Shown one piece after another: positions 44,795 to 54,244 of a stretch of DNA of 64,000 nt (positions are counted from its first letter, which is position 1; every line of letters starts with the position of its first letter). Origin of the DNA: Chryseobacterium sp. Leaf180. GTDB lineage: Bacteria > Bacteroidota > Bacteroidia > Flavobacteriales > Weeksellaceae. The stretch spans positions 1 through 64,000 of the forward strand of contig NZ_LMPJ01000008.1 in assembly GCF_001424585.1 (NCBI RefSeq), written 5' to 3'. The position numbers and the translations under genes are program-made. The notes below the pieces were generated by a model, which searched no databases, was not told the DNA's origin, and saw only the letters and a list, made by a program, of their open reading frames with translations.

Positions 44795-45487
44795 TTAGTT
44801 AACAGCTTTAGTATCGATTGCAATACCAGGGCTCATTGTAGAAGACAAATAAATGCTTTTTACATAAACACCTTTAGCTGCAGTCGGTTTCATTTTAATC
44901 AAAGTAGAGATCAGTTCCTGAGCATTCTCTCTGATTTTGGCAGCATCAAAAGATACTTTACCAATACCAGCGTGAATAATTCCATATTTGTCTACTTTGA
45001 AATCAATTTTACCAGCTTTCACCTCAGTTACCGCTTTACCGATTTCCATAGTTACAGTACCTGATTTTGGATTTGGCATAAGACCTCTTGGTCCTAAAAC
45101 TCTACCCAAAGGTCCCAGTTTACCCATAACTGCAGGCATAGTAACGATTACGTCAACATCCGTCCAACCTTCTTTTATTTTCTGTAAGTATTCGTCTAAA
45201 CCTACGTAGTCTGCACCTGCTTCTCTCGCTTCAGCTTCTTTATCCGGAGTCACTAAAGCCAAAACTTTAACATCTTTACCGGTACCGTGAGGAAGAGATA
45301 CTACACCTCTTACCATTTGGTTAGCTTTTCTTGGATCTACACCCAGTCTTACGGCGATATCTACAGAAGCATCAAACTTTGCTGTGTTCACCTCTTTCAC
45401 AAGAGCAGAACCTTCTTCAAGGTTATAGATTCTTCCTTTTTCTACTTTGCTTACCGCTTCCTTTTGCTTTTTTGTCAATTTTGCCAT
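44795..45487 (-). CDS. rplA: 50S ribosomal protein L1
   Basis: 230 residues, standard length, with the family signature [17 protein letters not shown] near residue 125. It binds 23S rRNA at the L1 stalk and often represses its own operon's translation. rplK lies 12 bases upstream. Confidence 0.97.
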   Translation of the reverse strand: MAKLTKKQKEAVSKVEKGRIYNLEEGSALVKEVNTAKFDASVDIAVRLGVDPRKANQMVRGVVSLPHGTGKDVKVLALVTPDKEAEAREAGADYVGLDEYLQKIKEGWTDVDVIVTMPAVMGKLGPLGRVLGPRGLMPNPKSGTVTMEIGKAVTEVKAGKIDFKVDKYGIIHAGIGKVSFDAAKIRENAQELISTLIKMKPTAAKGVYVKSIYLSSTMSPGIAIDTKAVN

Positions 45488-45498
45488 CTTCTTCAGTA

Positions 45499-45942
45499 TT
45501 AAGCGTTAGTTGGTTTAGTTCCTGTTACTCTTAATCCCATAGATCTGGCAGTTCCTGCAACCATTGAAAGTGCAGAATCCATTGTAAAGCAGTTTAAGTC
45601 GCTCATTTTATCTTCAGCGATTTTCTTTACTTGATCCCAAGATACAGAACCCACTTTGTTTCTGTTTGGTTCACCAGAGCCACCTTTGATTTTAGCCGCA
45701 TCCATCAACTGGATTGCTGCAGGAGGAGTTTTGATAACGAATTCAAAAGATTTGTCTTCGTATACTGTAATTACTACAGGCAAAACTTGTCCTGGCTTAT
45801 CTTGGGTTCTCCCGTTAAATTGCTTACAAAACTCCATGATGTTCACACCTGCAGAACCCAATGCCGGGCCTACTGGTGGAGAAGGGTTGGCAGCGCCACC
45901 TTTCACCTGAAGTTTTACCATTTTAAAGACTTTTTTAGCCAT
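45499..45942 (-). CDS. rplK: 50S ribosomal protein L11
   Basis: 147 residues, with the N-terminal Pro-rich loop [11 protein letters not shown] (thiostrepton/GTPase-centre region) and the C-terminal rRNA-binding domain. First gene of rplKAJL, with its own promoter at 46040-46047 because an outer-membrane protein gene separates it from nusG. Confidence 0.97.
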   Translation of the reverse strand: MAKKVFKMVKLQVKGGAANPSPPVGPALGSAGVNIMEFCKQFNGRTQDKPGQVLPVVITVYEDKSFEFVIKTPPAAIQLMDAAKIKGGSGEPNRNKVGSVSWDQVKKIAEDKMSDLNCFTMDSALSMVAGTARSMGLRVTGTKPTNA

Positions 45943-46039
45943 TTCTTTTTTTTTAAATTTGAATAATGAATGAGTTTGGAAGCATTATTATTCCGTAAGT
46001 CATTTGTTCTCACATCAAATGAGCCTACTTTTCGGACTG

Positions 46040-46047
46040 CAAAACTA
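46040..46047 (-). promoter_or_regulatory. -7 box of rplKAJL
   Basis: TAGTTTTG on the minus strand, about 98 bases before the rplK ATG, leaving an ~90-base leader that could hold ribosomal-protein feedback control. Confidence 0.55.
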
Positions 46048-46109
46048 TGAAATTATTTTTAATTAGCAAACAATCAACGTTTTTAATTAAATAAAAATTT
46101 GAAAATCTT

Positions 46110-46982
46110 TTATTCTTTGTCGCTGAAAAAGTTTGGAGTCAGTTTATTTAAAGGAATCTGCACACCAATTCTGATCTGATTATATGGGAAATACCGGATT
46201 CCATACTGAAACTGTCCAAATATCTGAATTTTGTGCAGATCAAAACTTAATTTTGACGCATATACTAATGGCTGATCCCCATAATCTTCTACACGACGAA
46301 TCCAGCCGTTATATCCCGAAACGGTATTTTCCCAGCGAATGTTTTTATGTCTAAGCATCAGTTTAAAACCATACATCAACGCATCGTCCTGCACATTAAG
46401 ATTGGGTGTCTGTACATCCCAGGAGAAAAATCCTAGATCAGTAGAAAACCTGATTTCATCAAGAAATGCATTCTCAAGCTGGAAAGATTTTCCTACTTCC
46501 ACATCGAAATAATAACCTGCTGTATCGAAAAAACGACGGTTATCAAAAGCATTTCCTGAAGCCGTTTTTAAAGTTGCATTCACGACAATTGCCGGTCTTT
46601 TTTCATTTTCAGATAAAACTTTAATTCTTGTCTGCATGTAAAAGTCGCCGGTTGCCACACCTTTGTTTTTCTGCATTGCTCTTCTTTGTACGATTTCATC
46701 GGTAACACTGTAATTTTCAATGGTCGTTTTCCAGAATTTTACCGAAACTTTTTCGGGAACCAAAGGAATTTCAGCCCGAACAAAATTTGAAATCGTCTGA
46801 TCACCAAATCCGAAGTAATAATCACCCATAATTTCCAGCTGAGTTTCTTTTGGTATCGCCGCTCCTGTAAACTCAGGAACCGGATTGGCATTGGGACCAA
46901 AATAATTTGTGGTGTGGTGAATCAACTGAGATTTAAAAGCCGTTGAAATGACTGTAAACATCATTAATAAAATCCTCTTCAT
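46110..46982 (-). CDS. Outer-membrane protein inserted between nusG and rplK
   Basis: A 290-residue exported protein with signal peptide (M-K-R-I-L-L-M-M-F-T-V-I-S-T-A-F-K-S-Q). Many amphipathic beta strands (E-I-M-G-D-Y-Y-F-G-F-G; Y-Y-F-D-V-E-V-G-K-S-F; I-F-G-Q-F-Q-Y-G-I-R-Y) indicate a beta barrel. No named family. It breaks the usual nusG-rplK adjacency and is bounded by the nusG terminator and the rplK promoter. Function unknown. Confidence 0.7.
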   Translation of the reverse strand: MKRILLMMFTVISTAFKSQLIHHTTNYFGPNANPVPEFTGAAIPKETQLEIMGDYYFGFGDQTISNFVRAEIPLVPEKVSVKFWKTTIENYSVTDEIVQRRAMQKNKGVATGDFYMQTRIKVLSENEKRPAIVVNATLKTASGNAFDNRRFFDTAGYYFDVEVGKSFQLENAFLDEIRFSTDLGFFSWDVQTPNLNVQDDALMYGFKLMLRHKNIRWENTVSGYNGWIRRVEDYGDQPLVYASKLSFDLHKIQIFGQFQYGIRYFPYNQIRIGVQIPLNKLTPNFFSDKE

Positions 46983-47042
46983 TATTTAAAATCAATTTAT
47001 AAATCCAATTTTGGATCTTCATATGAAAATTTAAAATAAAAA

Positions 47043-47067
47043 AAACCAGTCTATAACAGACTGGTTT
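47043..47067 (-). terminator. nusG terminator
   Basis: AAACCAGTCT / AGACTGGTTT, a 10-bp perfect stem with ATAAC loop; on the minus strand T-rich sequence follows. Confidence 0.85.
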
Positions 47068-47086
47068 AGTATTTTTAAAGTTTATA

Positions 47087-47629
47087 TTATACTTTCTCTA
47101 CCTGCATGAAACTCAGTTCCATTGGAGTTTTTCTTCCAAAAATTAAAACAGAAACCTCTACTTTCTTCTTGTCTTCTAAGATTTTCTCTACAGTGCCATT
47201 GAAACCATTGAATGGTCCGTCGGTTACTTTCACGTTTTCGCCAACTACGAAAGGAATTTCTGCATCAGAAGCAAATTCTGAAAGTTCATCCATTCTACCC
47301 AACATTCTGTTAACCTCAGATTTTCTCATCGGTACAGGATCTCCTCCTTTAGTTAAACTTAAAAAAGAAATAACACCAGGAATATTTTTTATAACGTGAG
47401 GAATTTCTCCCATCAGATCTGCTTCTACCATCAGATAACCAGGATAGTAAGGTTTTTCCTTTGGTACTTTTTTTCCGTTTCTAAGCTGAATTACTTTTTC
47501 CATAGGTATTACCACTTGAGTAACATACTGCTCGAAGCCTAAACGCTTGATTTCTGTCTCAATGTAGTTTTTTACCTTATTTTCCTGTCCGCTGATTGCT
47601 TTCAGCACATACCATTTTAATTCGCTCAT
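47087..47629 (-). CDS. nusG: Transcription termination/antitermination factor NusG
   Basis: 180 residues: NGN domain starting L-K-W-Y-V-L-K-A-I-S-G-Q-E-N-K, and a C-terminal KOW domain with V-G-E-N-V-K-V-T-D-G-P-F-N-G-F-N-G-T-V (~130-148). It couples RNA polymerase to the ribosome and Rho. secE lies 18 bases upstream on the same transcript. Confidence 0.97.
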   Translation of the reverse strand: MSELKWYVLKAISGQENKVKNYIETEIKRLGFEQYVTQVVIPMEKVIQLRNGKKVPKEKPYYPGYLMVEADLMGEIPHVIKNIPGVISFLSLTKGGDPVPMRKSEVNRMLGRMDELSEFASDAEIPFVVGENVKVTDGPFNGFNGTVEKILEDKKKVEVSVLIFGRKTPMELSFMQVEKV

Positions 47630-47647
47630 TATGGGAAAATACTTTTA

Positions 47648-47851
47648 TTAGTTGAATGCGTTGATTAAGATCCCGATGATGTTGCTTATTGCCTTTGAAA
47701 ACAATTCGTCTACACCAAAAGTAAATAACGCGAGGATGACAGTAGCAATGGTGACTACAATCGTTGAGGACTGTAGATCTGACCATTTTGGCCATTCAAC
47801 TTTATATCTGAATTCGTTATAAGAACCTTTTAAAAATTCTACTAAGCTCAT
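47648..47851 (-). CDS. secE: Preprotein translocase subunit SecE
   Basis: 67 residues with an amphipathic N-terminal helix containing E-W-P-K-W and one membrane helix (~32-55), the minimal SecE form. ATG at 47851; an upstream in-frame start would run into the tRNA-Trp gene. It lies between tRNA-Trp and nusG in the conserved order. Confidence 0.95.
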   Translation of the reverse strand: MSLVEFLKGSYNEFRYKVEWPKWSDLQSSTIVVTIATVILALFTFGVDELFSKAISNIIGILINAFN

Positions 47852-47864
47852 TAGTTTCTTTTTG

Positions 47865-47935
47865 CACGGGCACAAGGATTCGAACCCTGATCAACGGTGT
47901 TGGAGACCGGTATCCTACCATTGGACGATGCCCGT
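47865..47935 (-). tRNA. tRNA-Trp (anticodon CCA)
   Basis: 71 bases, cloverleaf complete: acceptor ACGGGCA / TGCCCGT, D arm, anticodon loop CTCCAAC with CCA, T loop TTCGAAT. The 3' CCA is not encoded. Located between tuf and secE, as usual in Bacteroidetes. Confidence 0.95.
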
Positions 47936-47946
47936 AGATTAAAAAA

Positions 47947-47970
47947 GTCCCGTAAGTTTCCTTACGGAAC
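47947..47970 (-). terminator. Hairpin between tuf and tRNA-Trp
   Basis: GTCCCGTAAG / CTTACGGAAC with one mismatch and TTTC loop; followed by six T on the minus strand. Ends or attenuates the tuf transcript. Confidence 0.75.
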
Positions 47971-47989
47971 TATTATTATGTCTAGATAA

Positions 47990-49204
47990 TTAGTCTAAGA
48001 TTTCAGTTACCTGACCTGAACCAACTGTTCTACCTCCTTCTCTGATCGCAAATCTAAGACCTACGTTTAGAGCGATTGGCTGAAGCAATTCTACAGTGAT
48101 CTCTAAGTTATCACCAGGCATTACCATCTCTACACCTTCTGGTAAGAAGATCTCACCTGTAACGTCTGTAGTTCTTACGTAGAACTGAGGACGGTATTTG
48201 TTGTGGAAAGGAGTGTGACGTCCACCTTCTTCTTTAGAAAGGATATATACAGATGCTTTAAGTTTTTTGTGTGGCTTCACAGAATCTTTCTTAGCGATTA
48301 CCATACCTCTTTTGATGTCGGTTTTTTCAATACCTCTCAACAATAGACCTACGTTATCACCAGCTTCACCTCTGTCTAGGATTTTTCTGAACATCTCAAC
48401 TCCTGTAATAGTAGAAGTCAATTTTTCATCACCCATACCTACGATATCTACAGGATCACCTGTGTTGATAATACCAGCTTCAATTCTACCAGTTGCTACA
48501 GTACCTCTACCTGTAATAGAGAATACATCTTCAATTGGCATCAAGAATGGCTTTTCAGTATCTCTTACCGGCTCTTCGATCCAAGTATCAACAGCATCCA
48601 TCAATTCTTCAACTGATTTGAACCACTGATCGTCAGACTTAGCACCTCCTTCTGCAGTAGCAGCTGTAAGTGCACCAAGTGCAGAACCTTGAATTACTGG
48701 AGAGTTATCTCCGTCGAAATCATAAGTAGACAATAAGTCTCTCAATTCCATTTCAACAAGCTCCAAAAGCTCAGCATCATCTACCATGTCAACTTTGTTC
48801 ATGAAAACAACGATTCTAGGTACGTTTACCTGACGACAAAGTAGGATATGCTCTCTAGTTTGAGGCATTGGTCCGTCTGTAGCAGCACATACAACGATAG
48901 CGCCATCCATCTGAGCAGCACCAGTTACCATGTTCTTAACATAGTCAGCGTGACCAGGACAGTCTACGTGAGCGTAATGTCTTTTTTCAGTTTCGTATTC
49001 GATGTGAGCAGTATTGATAGTAATCCCTCTTTCTTTTTCTTCAGGAGCAGAGTCAATAGCAGAGAAATCTTTTTTCTCAGCAAGACCTTTGCTCGCTAGT
49101 ACAGCAGAAATAGCTGCAGTAAGTGTAGTTTTACCATGGTCAACGTGACCAATAGTACCAATGTTCAAGTGTGGTTTGTTACGATTAAACGTTTCCTTTG
49201 CCAT
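47990..49204 (-). CDS. tuf: Translation elongation factor Tu
   Basis: 404 residues, with GTPase motifs GHVDHGKT (19-26), DCPGH (81-85) and NKVD (136-139), plus two beta-barrel domains. It is about ten residues longer than usual because of an Ala/Gly/Asp-containing insertion near residue 180-195 ([19 protein letters not shown]). It carries aminoacyl-tRNA to the ribosome. Own promoter; the tRNA cluster that normally precedes it lies ~9.7 kb upstream. Confidence 0.98.
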   Translation of the reverse strand: MAKETFNRNKPHLNIGTIGHVDHGKTTLTAAISAVLASKGLAEKKDFSAIDSAPEEKERGITINTAHIEYETEKRHYAHVDCPGHADYVKNMVTGAAQMDGAIVVCAATDGPMPQTREHILLCRQVNVPRIVVFMNKVDMVDDAELLELVEMELRDLLSTYDFDGDNSPVIQGSALGALTAATAEGGAKSDDQWFKSVEELMDAVDTWIEEPVRDTEKPFLMPIEDVFSITGRGTVATGRIEAGIINTGDPVDIVGMGDEKLTSTITGVEMFRKILDRGEAGDNVGLLLRGIEKTDIKRGMVIAKKDSVKPHKKLKASVYILSKEEGGRHTPFHNKYRPQFYVRTTDVTGEIFLPEGVEMVMPGDNLEITVELLQPIALNVGLRFAIREGGRTVGSGQVTEILD

Positions 49205-49249
49205 GATTTAAAATTATTTTATTGTTGTTTTAATCAATTTTTCGGTGTG

Positions 49250-49257
49250 CAAATATA
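49250..49257 (-). promoter_or_regulatory. -7 box of tuf
   Basis: TATATTTG on the minus strand, 45 bases before the tuf ATG, with an AT-rich upstream stretch. Confidence 0.55.
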
Positions 49258-49417
49258 ATGATTTTTTATATATTAAAACTTTTTTGAATAAAAACTTTTT
49301 AATATCATGTCTATAAAGCCACCATCTACCTTAATACTGTAAATGAAGTTGCAAATTTAAATAAAAATTTGAATAAAAAAAACACTCAGAAAACCAATGA
49401 TTTTTTTTTCTCGTATG

Positions 49418-49425
49418 TATATTTG
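49418..49425 (+). promoter_or_regulatory. -7 box of the DUF4394 gene
   Basis: TATATTTG, 23 bases before the ATG at 49449, divergent from the tuf promoter. Confidence 0.5.
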
Positions 49426-49448
49426 AATCATAACTAAAATTAAACGAT

Positions 49449-50978
49449 ATGAAAAAATTCTTACATCTTATGTTGGCTTCATGCCTTACCGCAGCACTTG
49501 TCTCGTGCGATGACGAATCTACAGTAATTGAAACTCCACCTACCACGGTAACTCCGGCTGTCGGACCGGATCTTTTAGTGTACGGTTTGAGTACATCAAA
49601 CCAATTGGTAAGCTTTAACGCTAAAACACCCGGAACTTTAATTTCGACGATGAATATCACAGGTATCTCTGGCACAGAAAAGCTTATGAGTATCGATTTC
49701 AGACCTGCAACAGGTGAACTTTATGCAGTTTCTGATGCAAGTAAAATCTATGCAATTAATGCTAGTACAGCTGTTGCGAGACCAATTAATTCAACATCTT
49801 TTTCTCCAGCAATTAGTGGGACTTTTGCATCTATTGATTTTAATCCTACTGTCGACAGAATTAGACTGGTTACAAATACAGGGCAGAATCTAAGAATCAA
49901 TCCAGAAAATCCTCTTATGGCGACTACAGGTGTTATTCAAGATGGTGGAGTTGCCAATACATCTTCTATATCGGGTGTTGCTTATACAAACAGTAAAGCA
50001 GGCGCATCCACAACTGTCTTATATGATCTTGACGCAACCAGCGGAAAATTGTTTAAGCAAGATCCGCCAAACAACGGTACGCTTGTAGAAGTTGGGAGTC
50101 TTGGAATAACTTTCACTGGTCAGGCTGCATTCGATATCAATCCTGATAACAGCGTAGCAATGATGGCTGCAACTGTTGGTAGTTCAAATTTACTTTATAC
50201 AGTAGATTTGAGCACAGGAAAAGCTACAAATATCGGAATGCTTACGCAAAAATTGATAGACATCGCGATTCCTACAGATGTTGTTGCATATGCGGTTGAT
50301 AATTCTAACACCCTTCAGATCTTCAATCCAGGATCAAGTGCTGCACCGGTTACAAAAGCGATTACTGGAATTCAGGGAGGAGAAAGTATTTTCGGAATTG
50401 ATTTCAGACCTGTGAATGGTCAACTTTTCGCTCTAGGAAGTACCAGCAGAATATACAGTATCAATCTTGCTTCAGGTGCTGCTACACAGGTAGGATCACA
50501 GCTTAGTACTTTAATTAGTGGTACAGATTTCGGATTTGATTTTAATCCATCTGTAGACAGAATCAGAGTGGTAAGCAACACCGGACAGAATTTAAGAATT
50601 AATCCTGCTGACGCTACATTAACAGTTGATTCTCCGGTAAATGGCGTTTCTACCAATGCAATTGGCGCTGCAGCTTATAACAATAATATTCCTAATACAG
50701 CTACAACTACTTTATATACTATTGATCATAATACAGACATATTATATATTCAAACCCCGGCAAATTCAGGTACACAGGTTGCTGTGGGAAGTTTAGGCAT
50801 CAACATCGGTTCTGCAAACGGTTTCGATATCGGTGGAGTAAGCGGCAGAGCATATCTTCTGGCAACTGTAGGTGCAGAAACCAGAATGTATAATGTAAAT
50901 CTTACTACCGGAGCGACAACTTCCGTAGGTGCTTTCCCAAATCCTGTAAGAGGTTTTGCGATTGGTTTAGGATTCTAA
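49449..50978 (+). CDS. DUF4394 lipoprotein with internal duplication
   Basis: A 509-residue lipoprotein (signal, V-S-C lipobox at Cys20). Two tandem ~230-residue DUF4394 units each carry I-D-F-R-P...G-x-L-Y-A/F-A and D-F-N-P-x-V-D-R-I-R-x-V-x-N-T-G-Q-N-L-R-I-N-P, giving a predicted beta-propeller-like fold. Surface or outer-membrane location likely; function unknown. It is the only plus-strand gene inserted between tuf and the efflux operon and has its own promoter and terminator. Confidence 0.88.
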   Translation: MKKFLHLMLASCLTAALVSCDDESTVIETPPTTVTPAVGPDLLVYGLSTSNQLVSFNAKTPGTLISTMNITGISGTEKLMSIDFRPATGELYAVSDASKIYAINASTAVARPINSTSFSPAISGTFASIDFNPTVDRIRLVTNTGQNLRINPENPLMATTGVIQDGGVANTSSISGVAYTNSKAGASTTVLYDLDATSGKLFKQDPPNNGTLVEVGSLGITFTGQAAFDINPDNSVAMMAATVGSSNLLYTVDLSTGKATNIGMLTQKLIDIAIPTDVVAYAVDNSNTLQIFNPGSSAAPVTKAITGIQGGESIFGIDFRPVNGQLFALGSTSRIYSINLASGAATQVGSQLSTLISGTDFGFDFNPSVDRIRVVSNTGQNLRINPADATLTVDSPVNGVSTNAIGAAAYNNNIPNTATTTLYTIDHNTDILYIQTPANSGTQVAVGSLGINIGSANGFDIGGVSGRAYLLATVGAETRMYNVNLTTGATTSVGAFPNPVRGFAIGLGF

Positions 50979-51004
50979 AAACATAAAATCTTTATTTCAA
51001 CGAG

Positions 51005-51034
51005 AATCCCGGGACTGTTTTCAGTTCCGGGATT
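51005..51034. terminator. Bidirectional terminator between DUF4394 and the efflux operon
   Basis: AATCCCGGGACTG / CAGTTCCGGGATT pairs over 13 bp (one G-T wobble) around a TTTT loop; a T run follows on the right. Confidence 0.9.
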
Positions 51035-51045
51035 TTTCTATTTAA

Positions 51046-54000
51046 TTATTTTGCAATCTGCTTTTTATTTTTCCGGTTAAAAATCCAGAAAATAATCGGG
51101 AAAATTAATAAAGTTAAAACAGTCGCGGTAATAAGACCTCCGATGATGACAATCGCTAACGGTTTCTGAGATTCCGAGCCGATTCCTGTTGATAATGCTG
51201 CAGGTAAAAGTCCGATCGATGCCATCAAAGCCGTCATAATTACAGGCCGTGTTCTCGATTTTACACCATTCAAAACCGCATCATTCATCGGCATTCCGTC
51301 TTTTACATTCTGATGAAATTCGGTAATCAGAATCACCCCGTTTTGAATACAGATTCCCAGCAAAGCAATCATTCCAACACCTGCAGAAATCCCAAAATTC
51401 ATCCCTGTGAGATGCAAAGCGATAATTCCGCCAATTAAAGCAAAAGGTACATTCGCCAAAACCAGAAACGAATCTTTCATGTTTCCAAAAAGAATGTACA
51501 GCAGGAAAAATATTCCTAAAATACTGATCGGAACGATTTCCGTCAATCTTTTTGTCGCGCGCTGTTGGTTTTCAAACTGACCGGTCCACCCTACTTTATA
51601 ACCATCCGGAAGTTTAATTTTCGCAACATTTTTTTGCGCGTCAGCAATTGTCCCGCCCAAATCACGGTCACGAATCGAGAATTTTATCCCGATATAACGC
51701 TTGATATCATCTCTGTAAATAAACGCGGCACCATTATTCTTCTCAATTTTCCCAATCTCTTTCATTGGAACCATCGTTCCGTCCTGCGTCGGAACCATCA
51801 GCGAAGCAATATCTTTTTCATCTTTCCTGAATTCCTGAGAATATCTCAGCCGGATCGGAAATTTTCTTTCGCCGTCATACATTTCAGACGCTGTTTTTCC
51901 GCCAAAAGCCATTTCCAGAACGGTCTGCGCATCTTCCGGCATTACACCGTATGCCGCCATTTTATTCCGATCCCAAACTACATTTACTTCCGGTTGGCCG
52001 ATATTTTTAATAATCCCGGCATCACGAACACCGTCCACATCTTTTATTGATTTCAAAACGCTATCTGCCAGTTCATCTAAAGTCTGAAGATTGTCACCGT
52101 AAAGTTTAATTCCGTTTTCAGCTTTAAATCCGGCAACTGCCTCTGCCACGTTATCCGAAATCGGCTGAGAATAATTAAACGTAATTCCCTGATAGCTGCT
52201 CAGTTTTTTATCAATTTCCTCCGTCAACTGCTCGTATGTAATTTTCCGCGTCCACTCATCTTTATCCTTTAAATTTACTGCAAACTGCACAAAACCAAAT
52301 CCGTTCGGGTCGGTTCCGTCGTTACTTCGTCCTGTTTGCGCCAAAACATCGGTCACCTCCGGAACGCTCATAATGTCTTTTTTCAATAAATCTGCCGTCT
52401 TCAGAGATTCTTTTAACGACGAACTCATCGGCATTTCGGCAGTAATCCACAGCGAACCTTCGTTTAGCTGAGGTAAAAATTCTGTTCCTAAAAATTTTGC
52501 TGAAAATAAAATCACCGCCACAAATGCGATAGAAACCATCAGACTGATTTTCTTGTTTCTGAAGGTGAAACTGAAACCTTTCAAAACAATTCTGTCCCAG
52601 AAATTTACAAAAGGATTGTTTTTCTCCTTTACGTTTTTATTTAAAAGTAAATGCGTGAGAACAGGAACTAACGTTAGCGTAAAAATCAACGCGCCGATCA
52701 ATGCAAAACCAAGCGTAAATGCGAGCGGCGAAAACATTTTTCCTTCCACTTTCTGAAACGCAAAAATCGGAATCAGCGATGTGATGATAATTAATTTGGA
52801 GAAGAAAATTGCTTTTCCCAAGCCTGTTCCGGTTTGTTTTATCCAACCGGCTTTTGCCATTTTGTTGAATCTTTCCGGTCCGTACTTTTTCGCTTTATGA
52901 TCGAGCATTACAAAAATCCCTTCGACCATGACGACAGCTCCATCAATGATAATTCCAAAATCTACTGCTCCTAGTGACAATAAATTGGCGCTCATCCCGC
53001 AAAGTTTCAAACATAAAAATGCGAAAAGCAACGACAGCGGAATAATGATGGAAACGGTAAGCGTTGTGCGCCAGTCGGCCATGAAAATCAAAACGATTAC
53101 CGTAACCAGAATGATTCCTTCCAGCAAATTGTGCATTACTGTTTCTGTCGTGAAATCCATGAGATGATCGCGGTCGTAGAATGTGACCATTTTTACATCT
53201 TTTGGGAGAATCTTTTCGTTCAGCTCGGCAATTTTAGCTTTCATATTCACCAAAACTTCACGAGGATTTTCGCCTTTCCGCATCACAACAATCCCTTCTA
53301 CGGTATCATTCTGACCGTTTAATCCAGCCTGACCAACCCTCGGAAGCGAACTCTCATGAACTTCAGCCACATTTCTCACCAAAACCGGATTGCCATTGTC
53401 ATTCTGAATCGTAATATTCCCAATGTCATCAGTCGTCTGCACCAATCCAATCCCGCGTACAACGTATGCCTGACCGTTTTTCTCAATGACATCACCGCCG
53501 ACATTCAGATTACTTTTCGTCACCGCTTCATAAACTTCCAGCGGCGTAAGTTTGTATTTATCCAGAGCCCGCGGATCAATGCTCAGCTCATAAACTTTAT
53601 CTTGTCCGCCAAAAACATTCACATCAGCAACCCCAGGAACACCACGAAGCGCACGGTCAATCACCCAGTTCTGCAGTGTCAAAAGTTCCCGCGAATCTTT
53701 CGTTTTACTTTCTAAAGTATATCTGAAAATCTCGCCTGTCGGTCCGTAAGGCGGCTGTACTTCAGGATCGATTCCTTCTGGAAGACTGATGTTCCGCAAT
53801 TGATTATTGACCATGTTCCGGGCAAACATATCGTCTACTCCGTCGTCAAAAAGAATTTTTACAATAGAAAGCCCGAACATCGTCGTACTCCTGACGCTTG
53901 TTTTTTTCTGAACCGGACTCATCGCAAGCTCAATGGGTGTCGTCACGAAACGTTCAACTTCTTCAGCACTTCTTCCGTCCCACTGCGTGATGATGACGAT

Positions 54001-54147
54001 CTGTGTATTCGTTACATCCGGAAACGCCTCGATCGGCATATTTTTAAAACTGATAAATCCCGCGACTGCCAAAATACCGACCCAGACGAAAGTAAAGGCT
54101 TTGTTTTTCAGCGAAAAGGAGATGATATTTTTAATGAATTTATTCAT
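51046..54147 (-). CDS. Heavy-metal RND efflux pump, inner-membrane subunit (CzcA/CusA family)
   Basis: 1033 residues, 12 membrane helices and two large periplasmic loops. The heavy-metal-RND signature in helix 4 reads D-F-G-I-I-I-D-G-A-V-V-M-V-E-G from D396. The D-F-G-x3-D-G-A pattern is that of divalent-metal pumps (Co, Zn, Cd, Ni) rather than the A-I-G-x3-D-A-A of Cu/Ag pumps. Proton-driven export of metal from the periplasm or cytoplasm through the TolC partner. Last gene of the operon TolC-adaptor-pump. Confidence 0.93.
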   Translation of the reverse strand: MNKFIKNIISFSLKNKAFTFVWVGILAVAGFISFKNMPIEAFPDVTNTQIVIITQWDGRSAEEVERFVTTPIELAMSPVQKKTSVRSTTMFGLSIVKILFDDGVDDMFARNMVNNQLRNISLPEGIDPEVQPPYGPTGEIFRYTLESKTKDSRELLTLQNWVIDRALRGVPGVADVNVFGGQDKVYELSIDPRALDKYKLTPLEVYEAVTKSNLNVGGDVIEKNGQAYVVRGIGLVQTTDDIGNITIQNDNGNPVLVRNVAEVHESSLPRVGQAGLNGQNDTVEGIVVMRKGENPREVLVNMKAKIAELNEKILPKDVKMVTFYDRDHLMDFTTETVMHNLLEGIILVTVIVLIFMADWRTTLTVSIIIPLSLLFAFLCLKLCGMSANLLSLGAVDFGIIIDGAVVMVEGIFVMLDHKAKKYGPERFNKMAKAGWIKQTGTGLGKAIFFSKLIIITSLIPIFAFQKVEGKMFSPLAFTLGFALIGALIFTLTLVPVLTHLLLNKNVKEKNNPFVNFWDRIVLKGFSFTFRNKKISLMVSIAFVAVILFSAKFLGTEFLPQLNEGSLWITAEMPMSSSLKESLKTADLLKKDIMSVPEVTDVLAQTGRSNDGTDPNGFGFVQFAVNLKDKDEWTRKITYEQLTEEIDKKLSSYQGITFNYSQPISDNVAEAVAGFKAENGIKLYGDNLQTLDELADSVLKSIKDVDGVRDAGIIKNIGQPEVNVVWDRNKMAAYGVMPEDAQTVLEMAFGGKTASEMYDGERKFPIRLRYSQEFRKDEKDIASLMVPTQDGTMVPMKEIGKIEKNNGAAFIYRDDIKRYIGIKFSIRDRDLGGTIADAQKNVAKIKLPDGYKVGWTGQFENQQRATKRLTEIVPISILGIFFLLYILFGNMKDSFLVLANVPFALIGGIIALHLTGMNFGISAGVGMIALLGICIQNGVILITEFHQNVKDGMPMNDAVLNGVKSRTRPVIMTALMASIGLLPAALSTGIGSESQKPLAIVIIGGLITATVLTLLIFPIIFWIFNRKNKKQIAK

Positions 54148-54244
54148 TGAATAGATTTTAGATGAAACATTTCAGACCTTAAACTGTCTGGAAAAACAGT
54201 TCATATCTTATTTTCGAATGGTAAATTTCTGTAAACTCCTGCGT

